Source of the DNA: Capra hircus
Taxonomy: Eukaryota; Chordata; Mammalia; Artiodactyla; Bovidae
DNA: 64,000 nt
Direction: 5' to 3'
NCBI RefSeq assembly: GCF_001704415.2
Contig: NC_030821.1
Span: 36,563,210-36,627,209, forward strand
The notes beneath the pieces are model-generated. The model was not told the origin of the DNA and did no database searches. It worked only from the letters and a program-made list of their open reading frames with translations. Numbering within the stretch: position 1 is the first letter of the stretch; each line of letters starts with the position of its first letter. Shown one piece after another: positions 32,700 through 44,262 of the stretch. The translations under genes were made by a program, and so were the position numbers.

Positions 32700-33170
32700 T
32701 AACAAAAAGTCAGTGAAGTTTTTCTATAAAAGGTCAGATAGCCAAACTTTTAACTTTTTCAGGCTAAGAGGCAAAATTGGGATTATGTAGGTACCTCTAT
32801 AATACAAGGGAAAACAAATGTCCATTATATTTTACTGATGAAATTAAAAATACAATAATAATCAAGTGCACTTGTTTGTAACAGAATGACAAAGGTGGAA
32901 TTCTTTTGGAGTAAGACTTCATTTATTTGATATCCTTGTCATCATAATGTTTTGCAAATGTCCATTTGTTAATGTTGATGTGTCATGAGATTTTAATTAG
33001 TTCATACAGAGTTTGAATTTTATATAATTTTTACCTGTCACTAAATATTAATTGTCTTTGATTATATTTTCATGCCTTCTAGAAGTGAAGAAGGGCATTC
33101 TTCACTCTCAGGCCATAGAAACACAAGTGGCCCATGGGCTGCACTTTGCTAACCCCTGATCTATATCTAC
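32700..33170. mobile_element. hAT-type DNA transposon remnant
   Basis: Begins with 'ctataaaaggtcagatag' and ends 'gggctgcactttgctaac' 'ccctg', wording typical of old non-autonomous mammalian hAT elements. The interior is AT-rich and diverged, with no transposase frame. I cannot name the exact subfamily. Confidence 0.45.
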
Positions 33171-33829
33171 TGGTTTTGAAAAGCAGTTTATTTATTTATT
33201 TTAAAACCTATCATCGAAAGTTACACTTGAAAATTTGCATCTAATTACATTGTTTGCAATCTATCACAAAACAGAAAAATCCCTACATGTGAGAGTTTTT
33301 TCTTTGTTGTTTTTGTTTTTTAATACTTTTGTGTGAGTATCATACTGAGAACCATTCCCAAAATAATTCATTTTGATATCCTCTTGGCTAACCTGATAGC
33401 TTCACTCCAAAACTGAGTATGATTCTTGGCTAGACTGGACTAGAGGACAAGGACTTAAGAACTTCCTATCCTGGGATAAAAATACAGTGATGAGGACAGA
33501 ACCCTCAGGAACTGCCAAGTCCTCTAAATGCCCAAATTTGAAGTTATTTTGTATGTTGTCCTTTTGGTCGGAAATGCTTCAGATGCTTTTGTGCCTTGTA
33601 AGCCTTGCTCCCCACTGTCACTTCCAGGCTGTTCCTCCTTCTTCCTCCCTGAAAACCCCAGATTCTTTGAAGTGCATGTCTTTGCCTTTATCATCCCTCA
33701 CCCTGCCTTGTAGCTCTATGTCTCTGCTTCCAAATGTCTTCTCCTCCTTCATCGTGTCCTCATCTTTTAGCCTCATCTATTTCTCTGTAAATCACCACAT
33801 AATATAGTGCTGAAGGACAGAGAATCTAG
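33171..33829. other. Unassigned sequence
   Basis: The pyrimidine-rich part 33590-33790 could be a diverged sense L2 lying upstream of the MIR, but the match is too weak to call. No exon seen. Confidence 0.35.
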
Positions 33830-34030
33830 AGTCATACTGACTTGGTTCAAAGCCTGGCTCTTTCAGGCTTGTCTTGTTCCTCGTCCTTTAAACTATGAAA
33901 TGGGTGTAAAAATAATACCTACCTTGTAAGGATGTTGTGAGGATTAAATGAGATTTAGAAAAATAATAAATGATTAGAACAATGCCTGTCGTAGAGTGAA
34001 CACTCAGTGGTTTCAGAACCTTCATCATCA
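33830..34030 (+). mobile_element. MIR SINE
   Basis: Clear MIR series: 'ggttcaaagcctggctc', 'aaactatgaaatggg', 'aataatacctaccttg', 'gttgtgaggattaaatgag', 'gaacaatgcctg'. Confidence 0.82.
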
Positions 34031-35146
34031 TTGGAAGGTATCTGGTTCTTGTTAGTGTTGTTAAACCTCTGAATTAAGGACCCCTGGAACAGCCCAGGGT
34101 CTAGATAACTGAGATAACTTCCAAATTGTTTAAAATTCTCTCAATTGGGTCTCTGGGGCTTGCAGTGGAAAGAATGATGATCCAGATGTCTCTATTCTTA
34201 TTTATTTGATCTCTTGTTTTTAGTAGCTTTTATCGTTGTTGACCTGTTTCTCCTTCCTGAAACATATTTTTCTTTAGACTTCTGTGACTCAGTCCCCCTC
34301 TTTTCCTACCACCTAACACACTATACCTTGAGCTACTTTCTATTGGCTCTTTCTTCCCTGGCACTCTAAATTTTGATGTGACACAGGGCTCTATCTTTAT
34401 CTTTCTTGGTTTATTTATCCACAGTGTCTCCCTAGGGTACGAATTTAGTGCAAATATATCTGTAAACGGAAAACTCTCATTTTTCTGTCTCTGTCCTAGT
34501 CCCCTTCCTGACTTGCAGATTTATTCACTTAACTGCATACTTGACCTTTCCATTTGGCTGTCTAATAGGCGTACTAATCGTAACATGGGCAAAACAAAAG
34601 TATCATCCCATGCCCCATCCATCTACTGTATCTGGTCTCTTATAAGGTTTTGCTATCTCAGTAAATGTCATTTCCACATAGCCTGTCATACAGGCCAGAA
34701 ATCGAAGATTTTGGGGTTTTGATTCTTTTCTTCACAGTCTACATACAACCTTGTATGTTTTTTCACCAAAATGTGCCCTGGGTGTGACCACTGTGCACAA
34801 ATCTCACGGCTAAAACCTGAGTTCAAGTCTCCACCCTCTCCGGTCTATTTTTCTACAGTGAACTCCAGCCTCACTGATCTCCATGCCTTCATGTGGGCTC
34901 TTCATTCAGAACCATTATTCTAGAATACAAATCAGATCTCATCATTTCCCAGATAAAAATATCCAATAACTTCCTATTAAAAATGTCAAACTCCTGCCTT
35001 TACCTGTTAAGCTCTACAGGATCAAGAGGATGCTGCCCTCTCAAAGCCCCTGTCTATTTTTCAACTCAGCTACTGAGATCCAGCTACTCTGGCTTTCTTT
35101 TTGCCCTATAAACAGATCAGCCTTGTTCCATTCTCAGAGTCTTTGT

Positions 35147-35834
35147 TAAACTCAACATTCAAAAAACCAAGATCATGGCATCTGGTCCCATCACTTCATG
35201 GCAAATAGATAGACAGGGAAACAATGGAAATGGTGAGAGACTTTATTTTCTTGGGCTCCAAAATCACTGCAGATGGTGACTGCAGCCATGAAGTTAAAAG
35301 ATGCTTGCTCCTTTTAACTAGGTCAAGAAAAGCTATGACCAACCTAGACAGCATATTAAAAAGCAGAGAGACATTACTTTACCAACAAAGGTCCATCTAG
35401 TCAAAGCTATGGTTTTTTTAGTAGTCATGTATTGGACCATAAAGAAAGCTGAGTGCCAAAAAATTGATGCTTTTGAACTATGGTGTTGAAGAAGACTCTC
35501 TAAGAGTCCCTTGGACTGCAAGAAGATCAAACCAGTCAATCCTAAAGAAAATCAATCCTGAATATTCATTGGAAGTACTGGTGCTGAAGCTCCAATACTT
35601 TGGTCACCTGATGCGAACAACTGATTCATTGGAAAAGACCCTGATGCTGGGAAAGACTGAAGGCAGGAGGAGAAGGGGACGACAGAGGATGAGATGATTG
35701 GATCACGAACTTGATGGCCATGAGTTTGAGCAAACTCTGGGAGTTGGTGATGGACAGAGAAGCCTGGCATGCTGCAACCCATGGGGTCGCAAAGAGTTGG
35801 ATACAACTGAGTGACTGAACTGAACTGAATTGAG
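35147..35834 (+). mobile_element. BovB LINE, 5'-truncated, with target-site duplication
   Basis: Sense copy from the KLNIQKTKIMASGP coding region to the 'gaactgaactgaattgag' tail. The perfect 12-base duplication cagagtctttgt is seen at 35135-35146 and 35835-35846. Small insertions and deletions break the frame, including near 35310 and 35430. Confidence 0.95.
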
Positions 35835-36075
35835 CAGAGTCTTTGTACTTGATCTTCTTTCTCTTTGGAATAATCCTTTTCCCCACCTCCTTGCCTCCCA
35901 CCCCACCCAGATTTCTGTTTAGCTGCCTTTGACTTATCATTCAGAACTAAATACACATCTCCTGCTAAGAGAGATCGTCTCTGAAGACACTAAATAACCC
36001 AGCATCCACATTCACTTGCTGCTACTAGTTTCCTGTTTTAATGTCATCATATGTATTAATAGTAAAACATAAATT

Positions 36076-36309
36076 GGGCTTCTTAGGTGGCACTGGTGGT
36101 AAAGAACTGACCTGCCAGTGCAGGACACTTAGAGTTGCAGGTTCAATCCCTGGGTCAGGAATATCCCCTGGAGAAGGAAATGGCAACCCACTCCAGTATT
36201 CTTGCCCGGAGAATCCCATGGACAGAGGAGCCTGGCGGACTATAATCCATAGGGTCACAAAGAGCCAGACATGACTGAAATGACTTAGCACACATGCATG
36301 CGTGCACTC
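36076..36309 (+). mobile_element. Bov-tA SINE with target-site duplication
   Basis: Complete sense copy from 'gggcttcttaggtggcac' to 'gactgaaatgacttagc' and a short CA-rich tail. The perfect 12-base duplication aaaacataaatt flanks it at 36064-36075 and 36310-36321. Confidence 0.95.
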
Positions 36310-36679
36310 AAAACATAAATTATCTGTTTATTTGTTTTACATAAAAATATGGTCTATTTTTCCAGTGAAGATAGAAGCTTCTCAGGTGGAAGACTCTTGT
36401 TTAACTGTATCCCTGGTGTCTATTAATACTTGGAGTCTTGGCGTCAGATTTAAGCCCTTGCTCTTAGTTGCTAGGACTCCAACTCTGCTGAGATCGTAAG
36501 TGTCTGTTGTTGCCTTTGCTTTCATTCATCCAGCTGAGATCAAGGCAAATACTACTACTGTTACCATTATTTACCATTTTTTATTTCGGAGAATCTTTGT
36601 TTGTTCTTTTCTGCCTTCTTCTCTTTGGAAGTAGATGTTTGGAACTCACTGAAACTTTGAAGCTGGTTTTGTATAGGTT

Positions 36680-36830
36680 GGAACATCAGCCATGGTTTTA
36701 GGCAGATATTTTCACCTCTCTTTCTCTCAGTTTCCTCTTATATGAAATGGTGATGATCTTTCCTATTTTTCAGTTTTATTTTATGTAATAAGCGAATTTC
36801 ACTGCATAAAGATAGTAACCAATATCACTA
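36680..36830 (+). mobile_element. MIR SINE fragment
   Basis: 'ttttcacctctctttctc', 'agtttcctcttatatgaaat' and 'ggtgatgatctttcctat' follow the MIR centre in sense orientation. Confidence 0.55.
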
Positions 36831-37095
36831 CTCGTATTCTTTATTCATTATGTCTTATTATCTTAAGAGTATGGATGCCAGAGAGATTGGCCGTTGATCC
36901 TATCTGTGGACTTCAAGTTCCACTGGCATCAACCTGGTCCTGTGAGATACTGTGCATCACCCTTCCATGAGCAATGGCTTTCTCTGTGCCACCTTCATTT
37001 CTTCTGGCTGGAAACAGATACAATGGAATGGACAAAAACACAGTGAACAGTCCCAGATACTTATTTCTTGGGTTGTGTTGAACAGCTTACACTTT

Positions 37096-37223
37096 TGCTG
37101 TTGTTTAGTCACTAAATCTTGTCTGATTCTGCGACCCCATGGACTATAGCCTGACACGCTTCTCTGTCCATGGGGTTTTCTAGACGAGAAAACTGAAGTG
37201 GATTGCCATTTCCTTTTCCAAAG
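37096..37223 (-). mobile_element. Bov-A monomer with target-site duplication
   Basis: Single reversed Bov-A unit ('gtttagtcactaaatcttg' to 'gccatttccttttcc'). The 9-base duplication ttacacttt flanks it at 37087-37095 and 37224-37232. Confidence 0.88.
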
Positions 37224-37239
37224 TTACACTTTAATTTCT

Positions 37240-37330
37240 TTTAATTGCTTAACTTTTGTTTTCCTCATCTACATAATGAGAATAATAATTGTAGGCCTTG
37301 CATCATGGTTTTTATAGTGAACATCTCTGA
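37240..37330 (+). mobile_element. MIR SINE fragment
   Basis: 'tgttttcctcatctacataa' and 'tgagaataataattgtagg' match the MIR centre. Short. Confidence 0.45.
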
Positions 37331-37839
37331 GTTTGCTTTATGAGAATAGTCTTCAATTTTCTGGGATCTTCCTCCCAGTTCCACTTCCATTTCTTGTCAT
37401 CCACTTTTTTTTTTTTTTTTAGTAATAGAGTTAATTAACCCAGAGGAGTGAACAAGATGAACAGAACTTTCTTTGCCAGGATTTTTTGAATTGATGAGTG
37501 CAAAGAGAATATCTTTCCAGGGACAGACATTTTAAGATATAACTCTTTGGAGCCATTGGTAGCCCAGTTCCCTCCCAAAGGCAAAAACTTGTCTGCAATA
37601 AGAAGGAATAAGTGATACATGCAGAGAGAGCAGAGAGACCCAGAAAAAGACTTGAACTTTGAGTTGCTGATTCTTAGTATTCCTGAAGCCACGCTGCCTT
37701 TGTGACTTTCGTTCATTTGGTCTGCTTGTTTAAACTTTGGAATTTGGAATTTAAATTTGGAATTGAGGCAAACTTTATCCTTTTTCACCCACATGAGTTG
37801 GAGTCTTATTTCTGACACTTGCAAACAGAGGATCCAGAG
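37331..37839. other. Unassigned sequence with T-run
   Basis: A T-run of 16 lies at 37405-37420. No recognised repeat or gene otherwise. 'tttggaatttggaattt' words near 37736-37765 form a small local repeat. Confidence 0.4.
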
Positions 37840-38215
37840 AATCATCCAGCCTGTGGCCTTTTGTAAGTTGTGAACCTTCTCTGAGGCTTGGTTTCCTCAG
37901 CTATGTATGCATATATGTGTTACTCGCTCAGTTGTGTCTGACTCTTTGTGACCCCATGGACTGTAGCACTCCAGGCTCCTCTGTCTGTGGAATTCTCCAG
38001 GCGAGAATACTAGAGTGAGTAGCTTTCCCTTCTCCAAGGAATTTTCCCAACCTAGGGATCAAACCCAGGTCTCCTGCATTGCAGGTGGATTCTTTACCAT
38101 CTGAGTCACCGGGAAACTTTTCCTCAGCTATAAAGGGCACAATAGTTACTTTTATTTGAACACCTAACGTGGTGTCTGGCACATGATTGGTCGTTCATAT
38201 TAAGTAACTATTAGC
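37840..38215 (+). mobile_element. MIR SINE split by a Bov-tA
   Basis: Left part 'gtgaaccttctctgaggc', 'ttggtttcctcagctat'; right part 'ctataaagggcacaatag', 'gtggtgtctggcacatg'. Joined, they give one MIR in sense orientation, so the Bov-tA at 37905 is younger. Confidence 0.7.
37905..38118 (-). mobile_element. Bov-tA SINE with 13-base target-site duplication
   Basis: Reverse copy from 'gtatgcatatatgtgtta' tail to 'gagtcaccgggaaac'. The perfect duplication tttcctcagctat is present at 37892-37904 and 38119-38131, in the middle of a MIR. Confidence 0.95.
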
Positions 38216-38754
38216 ATTATTAACAATGTACTGCTGTCAGTGATAGAATCTGACTCAATCTTCTCTCTTGCATTCTGTCTTATGAACAGGCCTTCAGAGG
38301 AAAACAGACTGAATGGTATGCAAGAAGTACCATAAAGCAGAAATCTTACAGAGACTTCTGGAAAGCTCACACCATAGTCAAGCTAGGGAATTAATGGAAT
38401 TTGGAATAGATGAGTAATGAGAAGAGAGATTAGATTAGCAAGGCTGGTATAGTCAGGATTTCTCAAAGAGTTCCAACTACATAGTCTCCAGGGTACCAAT
38501 TGAAATAATCTTGGTCACTTTTTTAAGTAAAACTTTTGATTGTTACTCTGAAAGCAGTTATTTTCTTATTTTACACATGCTATTTACAGAAATAATAGGA
38601 GACATAAAATGAGGGAAATGTTAGAAAATAGAGTAAGAGTTATGAGCCAGCTGTTCTAGAGGTAAGGAATATAAACATGGAACCACTTCCACCTCCTTCA
38701 TAGGAAGACAAGTTGTGATAAAATATTAGTTTCAGTGTAACATAGGCAATCACT
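38216..38754. other. Unassigned sequence
   Basis: No recognised repeat or exon. Confidence 0.4.
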
Positions 38755-39605
38755 CCACGCTTTTTAAAAATTTAATGAACTTTATTTTTAGAGCAGTTGG
38801 AGGTTCACAGCAAAATAGAACAGAAAGTACAGGGAGTTCTCATATTACATACAACCTCCCCTTTATCCATGTGTGGTATCAGAGTGAGGTATTGGTTACA
38901 ACCTTCCACCACTTGGTAATATGCAGTTAAGTTGCCTCCATGTCTTCATGGTTCGATTGATCATTTCTTTTTAGGACTAAATAGCATTGTATTGTCTGGA
39001 TATGGCACCATTTATTCATTTTCTTACTGAGGGGCATCTTGGATATTTCCAAATTTTAGCAATTGTGAATAAAGCTACCATGAACCTCCATGTGCAGGTT
39101 TGTGTGGACATAAATTGTAGATTCATTTGGGTTAATATTAAGAAGCATGATTGCTGGATCTTTTGATAAGAAAGAGTGTGGTTTTGTAAGAAACTGCCAA
39201 ACTATTTCCCAAGGGGTTATATAATTTTTCACTCCCAATAGCAATGAATGAGACTTTCTATTGCTCCAAATCCTTGCCAGCATGTTATTTTCACTGTTCT
39301 GGATTTTGGCCATTCTGATAGATATGCAGTGGTATCCCATTTTTAATTAGCATTTCCCTGATAACATGGAATGTGGAACATCTTTTCATACACTTATTTT
39401 CCATCCATATGTCTTCTTTGATGAAGTGTCTTTTCAGGTCTCTGTGCCACTTTTAAAATCAGGCTGTTTGTTTTCTTATTATTGAGTCTTAAGAGTTCTT
39501 TGTATGTTTTGGATAATAGTCCTTTATCAGATGTGACTTTTGCAAATATATTTTTTTTTCCTATTCTATGACTTGTCTTCTCATTTTCTTGAAGTTATCG
39601 TATTA
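38755..39605 (-). mobile_element. Old L1 (ORF2 end and 3' UTR)
   Basis: Reversed L1 in good order: 'gcagttggaggttcacag', 'gcattgtattgtctgga', 'gcaattgtgaataaagctac', 'gctggatcttttgataag', 'ccttgccagcatgttatt', 'tccctgataacatgg', 'gtcctttatcagatgtg'. Many indels; no frame. Confidence 0.82.
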
Positions 39606-41525
39606 ATCTGTTTTGAAATTGAAAATATGATTATTTATTTTGATGCACTCGCATTGACATGCCTTGCATTTAAGAACATCTCAAGACCACATGTGATCTT
39701 CATGATGCTCCATCATCCACCTCTGATTCTGTGGACAATTGTTTACAGGCCATCTCATGACAGAATTACTGAGGTAATCCAGACAGCTGTTGCTGTCTCT
39801 CTCCCTCAAGATATTTTCCAAAATTAGAGAAGGCAGAAATACCTTCATGATAAATTACAATATAGCCTTAACTGATATCAAACAGGACTATTATAGCACC
39901 TATTTAAAAAATCTTTATCAACATAGTACAAGTATGAAATAAATTGACTGTATCTCCTCCTGCTGCAAAAAAAGAGAATGCAAGCATCTTACTTTATGTG
40001 ATAACCTTGTTGTATTTTCTAGGAGTGAACTTAAGAAGCAGTGGGGGTCAATTGACTTCTTCCATAAGGAGCAACTCAGCATAAAATTTTGTTCATTGTA
40101 ATTGCTAAACATTCAGTTTTAAATATCCCCAGGCAAGAAGTCAATTTATTGTGTCTTTTATAGGGATTCAGTCACTCTTGGACCACAAGTGGATTTATAT
40201 CTAATTCAAGCATTCATTTTGCTCCTTAATTCATCCTGATGGCTCCTGAGAATCTAATCCTTAAAATGAGATGTTTTCTTGTTTATGTATTGATGTTCTT
40301 TATAGATGAGGCCAACAGTGGTCTCACACACACAGCTACTATGAGCTAAACCATTAGCAAGGCTAAGCCTTTTTATTTCACATTGCCTGGTACTGTATTG
40401 TGGGGTTTCAAAAAAAATATGCTTGCTTGGAAGATCAAACCTCTGCTTTGGGAAAAAAAAAAAAACACACCTAACTTTATCCTTAGACCTCTCTGCTGTT
40501 CTCTCTTCACTGTTATAATGAAATTTTAATGCATGGCATATTTCCATTGTTACCTCAGCTGCCAGGAAACAGAATACCATGCACTGCCTGTGATAGAAAC
40601 TGATTATTTTACTTGGCCTTTACTTGGCCATAGCCTGGGGACAAACCTCAATTGCCTCTGTGTCCTTTGGATAATTTTTTATTGCTATTTGTTATCACGA
40701 GCATGCTTAATTTTTAGTTGATTTAAATGATTTCTGAAGACATTCCTGGGCATTCAATAACTTCTGTCAACAGAAGTTCTTGAGCTCTGGGCAAGTTATT
40801 GAGTTGTCTCTCAGCTTGAAACCCACCCTTTTATATTCAGCTTTGTGATGCTGTCTGTGGCTAGAACTATGAAAATCACAATTTGGTTCTGCCAGCAGGC
40901 TCCATGTAGACTTCACCAGTAGGGAGAGACAGAGGGAGATCACAAGTGTTGAAGAGGAAGAAAGGATATCCTCCTTCTTCCCTAGCTTCTTGGGGGCTTC
41001 CTGTCTGCTCTCTGTTCCCAGTAGCTTCACCCAAGCATGACTTCTCCATCCCATTGCAGTTGTTCCTTCTCAAAGCAACAGCTGGATCCAGTGTGCCACT
41101 AGTTCTTCCAGCATGAGCAGAGCCCGTTTCATCATTTATCATCTTCCCAGGCCAACCTTCAACAGTTCTTCTTCAAAGGTCTGGGTCCCAAGCCTACCAG
41201 GTCACTCTGAGCTCAGAGGCACCAGCCATGAGATCCCTCTTCTCAGAGCCCCAAGTTTCAGCTCCACAAGGACTCTCTCCTAGGTTTCTGCATTTTAGAA
41301 TTTCCAGCATCTTCCTTATCCCTGTGACTAAGCGGTGGTGTTTGCTTCCTGCTCTAGTGACTTATGGGACACTCGAGAGTTTTCTTTGTACCGTTCTGGT
41401 ACCTACTTAACAAGCTCACAGTACTTAGCACTTCCTGATACTAAATTTCCTGTCATCAAATAACTGATGTAACTTCTGATTCCCAGTTGACTCCTCTAAT
41501 GCAGATACTAACCTGGATCAAACAT
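39606..41525. other. Repeat-poor block of about 1.9 kb
   Basis: No interspersed repeat recognised apart from short A-runs (for example 40453-40465). The part 40860-41400 is GC-richer. No open frame resembles a known exon. With 10486-12500 and 47376-49171, this is one of the longest stretches without a classified element. Confidence 0.4.
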
Positions 41526-41672
41526 AGTTCTATGTGCCAGGAAACAGTCATTCCCCACATAAATCTACTGCCTTCACAGAACTGATCTTATATAGTTAGA
41601 CATGCAACACACATAAATACTTATTATGATGAGTATTTTTTCACAATTATTAAAACAAATACAGCCAAGTAA

Positions 41673-42480
41673 GGGCTTCCCAGGTGGTGCTAGTGGTAAA
41701 GAACCTGCAATGTTCATCGCAGCACTGTTTATAATAGCCAGGACATGGAAGCAACCTAGATCCCCATCAGCAGACGAATGGATAAAAAAGCTGTGGTACA
41801 TATACACAATGGGATATTACTCAGCCATTAAAAAGAATCAGTTCTAATGAGGTGGATGAAATTGGAGCCTATTATACAGAGTGAAGTAAGCCAGAAAGAA
41901 AAACACTGATACAGTATGCTAACACATATATATGGAATTTAGAAAGATGGTAACAATAACCCTGTATGAGAGACAGCAAAAGAGACACAGATGTATAGAA
42001 CAGTCTTTTGGACTCTGTGGGAGAGGGCAAGGGTGGGATGGTTTGGGAGAATGGCATTGAAACATGTATATTATCATATGTGAAATGAATCGCCAGTCCA
42101 GGTTCAATCCATGATACAGGGTTGTCGGGGCTGGTGCACTGGGATGACCCAGAGGGATGGGATGGGGAGTTCATGTTGGGGAACACATGTACACTCGTGG
42201 CAGATTCATGTCAGTGTATGGCAAAACCACTACAATATTATAAAGTAATTAGCCTCGAATTAAAATAAATAAATTAAAAAACAAAGAGGACCTGCCTGAC
42301 AATGCAGGAGACGTAGAGACGTAGGTTTGATACCTGAGTGGGGAAAATCCCTTGGAGGAGGACGTGACAACTCACTCTGGTGTTCTTACCTGGAGAATCC
42401 CATGGACAGGAGCGTTGTGATCCATAGGGTCCATAAGATTGCAAAGACTTGGACACAACTGAAGCAACTTAGCATGCACA
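41673..42480 (+). mobile_element. Bov-tA SINE split by an L1
   Basis: Left piece 41673-41708 ('gggcttcccaggtggtgc', 'taaagaacctgc') and right piece 42283-42480 (from a second copy of that word to 'gaagcaacttagcatgca'). The whole is framed by a 15-base duplication with one mismatch: aatacagccaagtaa at 41658-41672 and aattcagccaagtaa at 42481-42495. Confidence 0.92.
41709..42282 (+). mobile_element. L1 3' end (bovine type) inside a Bov-tA
   Basis: Sense L1: the end of ORF2 ('gttcatcgcagcactg', 'gacatggaagcaacctag', 'gggatattactcagccat') and the 3' UTR to an AAATAAATAAATT tail. The flanking SINE word is duplicated as aaagaacctgc (41698-41708) and aaagaggacctgc (42283-42295), the likely target-site duplication with a small change. 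Strongly 5'-truncated. Confidence 0.93.
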
Positions 42481-42635
42481 AATTCAGCCAAGTAAAGGGG
42501 AAGAGAGTGTCAGGAAGGGGATGCTATTGTATTGTGTGGGATGGTAGAGAAAAGGCCTCTCTGGGCAGGTGACATTTGAGCAGATTTGAAGGAAGCATAG
42601 GATCAGTTATATAGCTATGTGGAGCAAGACAGCAT

Positions 42636-43524
42636 CAGTTCAGTTCAGTTCAGTTCAGTCGCTCAGTCATGTCCAACTCTTTGCGACCCCATGAATCGCA
42701 GCACGCCAGGCCTCTCTGTCCATCACCATCTCCCGGAGTTCACTCAGAGTCGCGTCCATCGAGTCAGTGATGCCATCCAGCCATCTCATCCTTGGTCGTC
42801 CCCTTCTCCTCCTGCCCCCAGTCCCTCCCAGCATCAAAGTCTTTTCCAATGAGTCAACTCTTCACATGAGGTGGCCAAAGTGCTGGAGTTTCAGCTTTAG
42901 CATCATTCCTTCCAAAGAAATCCCAGGGTTGATCTCCTTCAGAATGGACTGGTTGGATCTCCTTGCAGTCCAAGAGACTCTCAAGAATCTTCTCCAACAC
43001 CATAGTTCAAAAGCATCAATTCTTTGGTGCTCAGCCTTCATCACAGTCCAACTCTCACATCCATATATGACCACAGGAAAAACCATAGCCTTGACTAGAT
43101 GGACCTTAGTTGGCAAAGTAATGTCTCTGCTTTTGAATATGCTATCTAGGTTGCTCATAACTTTTCTTCCAAGGAGTAAGCGTCTTTTAATTTCATGGCT
43201 GCAATCACCATCTGCAGTGATTTTGGAGCCCCCCAAAATGAAGTCTGATACTGTTTCCACTGTTTCTCCATCTATTTCCCATGGAGTGATGGAACCAGAT
43301 GCTATGATCTTCATTTTCTGAATGTTGAGCTTTAAGCCAACTTTTTCACTCTCCTCTTTTACTTTCATCAAGGGGCTTTTTAGTTCCTCTTCACTTTCTG
43401 CCATGAGGGTGATGTCATCAGCACATCTGAGGTTATTGATATTTCTCCCGGCAATCTTGATTCCAGCTTGTGTTTCTTCCAGTCCAATGTTTCTCATGAT
43501 GTACTCTGCATATAAGTTAAATAT
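42636..43524 (-). mobile_element. BovB LINE, 5'-truncated, with target-site duplication
   Basis: Reversed copy from the 'cagttcagttcagttcag' tail to the RT region ('gtactctgcatataagtt'). A 12-base duplication with one mismatch frames it: gcaagacagcat at 42624-42635 and gcaagagagcat at 43525-43536. Sequence is close to consensus; the 3' non-coding part matches the segment that repeat databases name separately as ART2-type. Confidence 0.95.
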
Positions 43525-43536
43525 GCAAGAGAGCAT
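42862..43536 (-). pseudogene. BovB reverse transcriptase C-terminal remnant
   Basis: An open piece of 224 codons covers the last part of the reverse transcriptase and the region behind it. The catalytic YADD motif reads CADD (Tyr to Cys), so the copy would be impaired even with the missing N-terminal parts. Continues into the 3' region with FELWCWRRFLRVSW and SLEGMMLKLKL blocks. Confidence 0.85.
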
Positions 43537-43814
43537 AGGATATGCAAATGCCCTGGGAGCGATGCATACTTACTATAATCAGGAAATGGAAAGACCAGTG
43601 TGTTTCTAGTAAAGAGTATGCATGCTCAGTCACTCAGTCAAAGAGAGCAAGTGGAAAAGTGATAGGAGATAAAAGCAGAAAGGAGGCGGGAGGCCAGAAG
43701 ACCAGGTCCAGCAGGGCCTGGTAAGGATTTTGACTTTTTATCCTATTAAAATGGTAAGCAGCTAGAGGATTTCAAATATAGGAGGCACAAGCTAGTCCTC
43801 AATGATCAAAACCT

Positions 43815-44045
43815 TTTTCAGCATCTACTTTTTGCTAGGCATTTTTCAAAAAGCAAGTAATAGAGCAGTGAACAAAACCGGTTTATTCCTGCCCTTCTGA
43901 TGGCAGAGACAGAGATGGAGCTCCCACATCCAGAGAGGATATGTCTGCTGGTCAGTGCTGTGCAGAAGAGTAGAGCAGGGAGAGGGTGTAGGGAGTATCT
44001 TGAGGAGCAAAGCCTGATGGGAGCAAGGGAAGGTAGGAAGGCCAG
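43815..44045 (-). mobile_element. L2 LINE fragment
   Basis: A second reversed L2 end starts again with 'tttttgctaggcattttt' and 'agagcagtgaacaaaacc', 'ttcctgcccttctgatgg'. It is therefore a separate copy from the one ending near 43792. Confidence 0.5.
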
Positions 44046-44262
44046 AAGTGAAGTGAAGTGAAGTCGCTCAGTCGTGTCCGACTCTTTGCGGACCCCATGG
44101 ACTATAGCCTGCCAGGCTCCTCTGTCCATGGGATTCTCCAGGCAAGAGTACTGGAGTGGGTTACCATTTCCTTCTCCAGGTTATCTTCCCGACCCAGGGA
44201 TCGAACCCGGGTCTCCCGCATTGGAGGCAGATGCTTTAACCCCTGAGCCACCAGGGAAGCCC
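44046..44262 (-). mobile_element. Bov-tA SINE, near consensus
   Basis: Reverse copy from a GAAGT-repeat tail ('gaagtgaagtgaagtcgctc') to 'gagccaccagggaagccc'. It keeps most CpG of the consensus ('gtcgtgtccgactc', 'gatcgaacccgggtctcccg'), a sign of a young copy. Confidence 0.95.

Larger units (their letters stand above)
34235..36450 (+). mobile_element. Long L2 LINE copy, split by BovB and Bov-tA
   Basis: Sense L2 3' half in order: 'gtgacacagggctctatc', 'ccatttggctgtctaatag', 'cctcactgatctccatg', 'atcagatctcatcatttcc', 'aacttcctattaaaaatg', 'ccttgttccattctcag'. It resumes after the BovB ('acctccttgcctcccacc') and again after the Bov-tA ('ttatctgtttatttg', 'ctgtatccctggtgtc'). About 1.3 kb of L2 when the insertions are removed; frame lost. 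Confidence 0.72.
41526..43792 (-). mobile_element. L2 LINE, split by a Bov-tA/L1 nest and a BovB
   Basis: Reversed L2 pieces lie at 41526-41672 ('tatgtgccaggaaacag', 'tgccttcacagaactg'), 42481-42635 ('ggcctctctgggcaggtg', 'acatttgagcagatttg') and 43525-43792 ('aaatgccctgggagc', 'cagggcctggtaagg', 'ttgactttttatcc'). They join in the expected L2 order. Non-coding relic and the oldest layer here. Confidence 0.78.

Noticed and set aside
42767..43321. 184-codon open frame on the plus strand
   Set aside because: Antisense shadow of the BovB at 42636; BovB antisense frames are commonly open.
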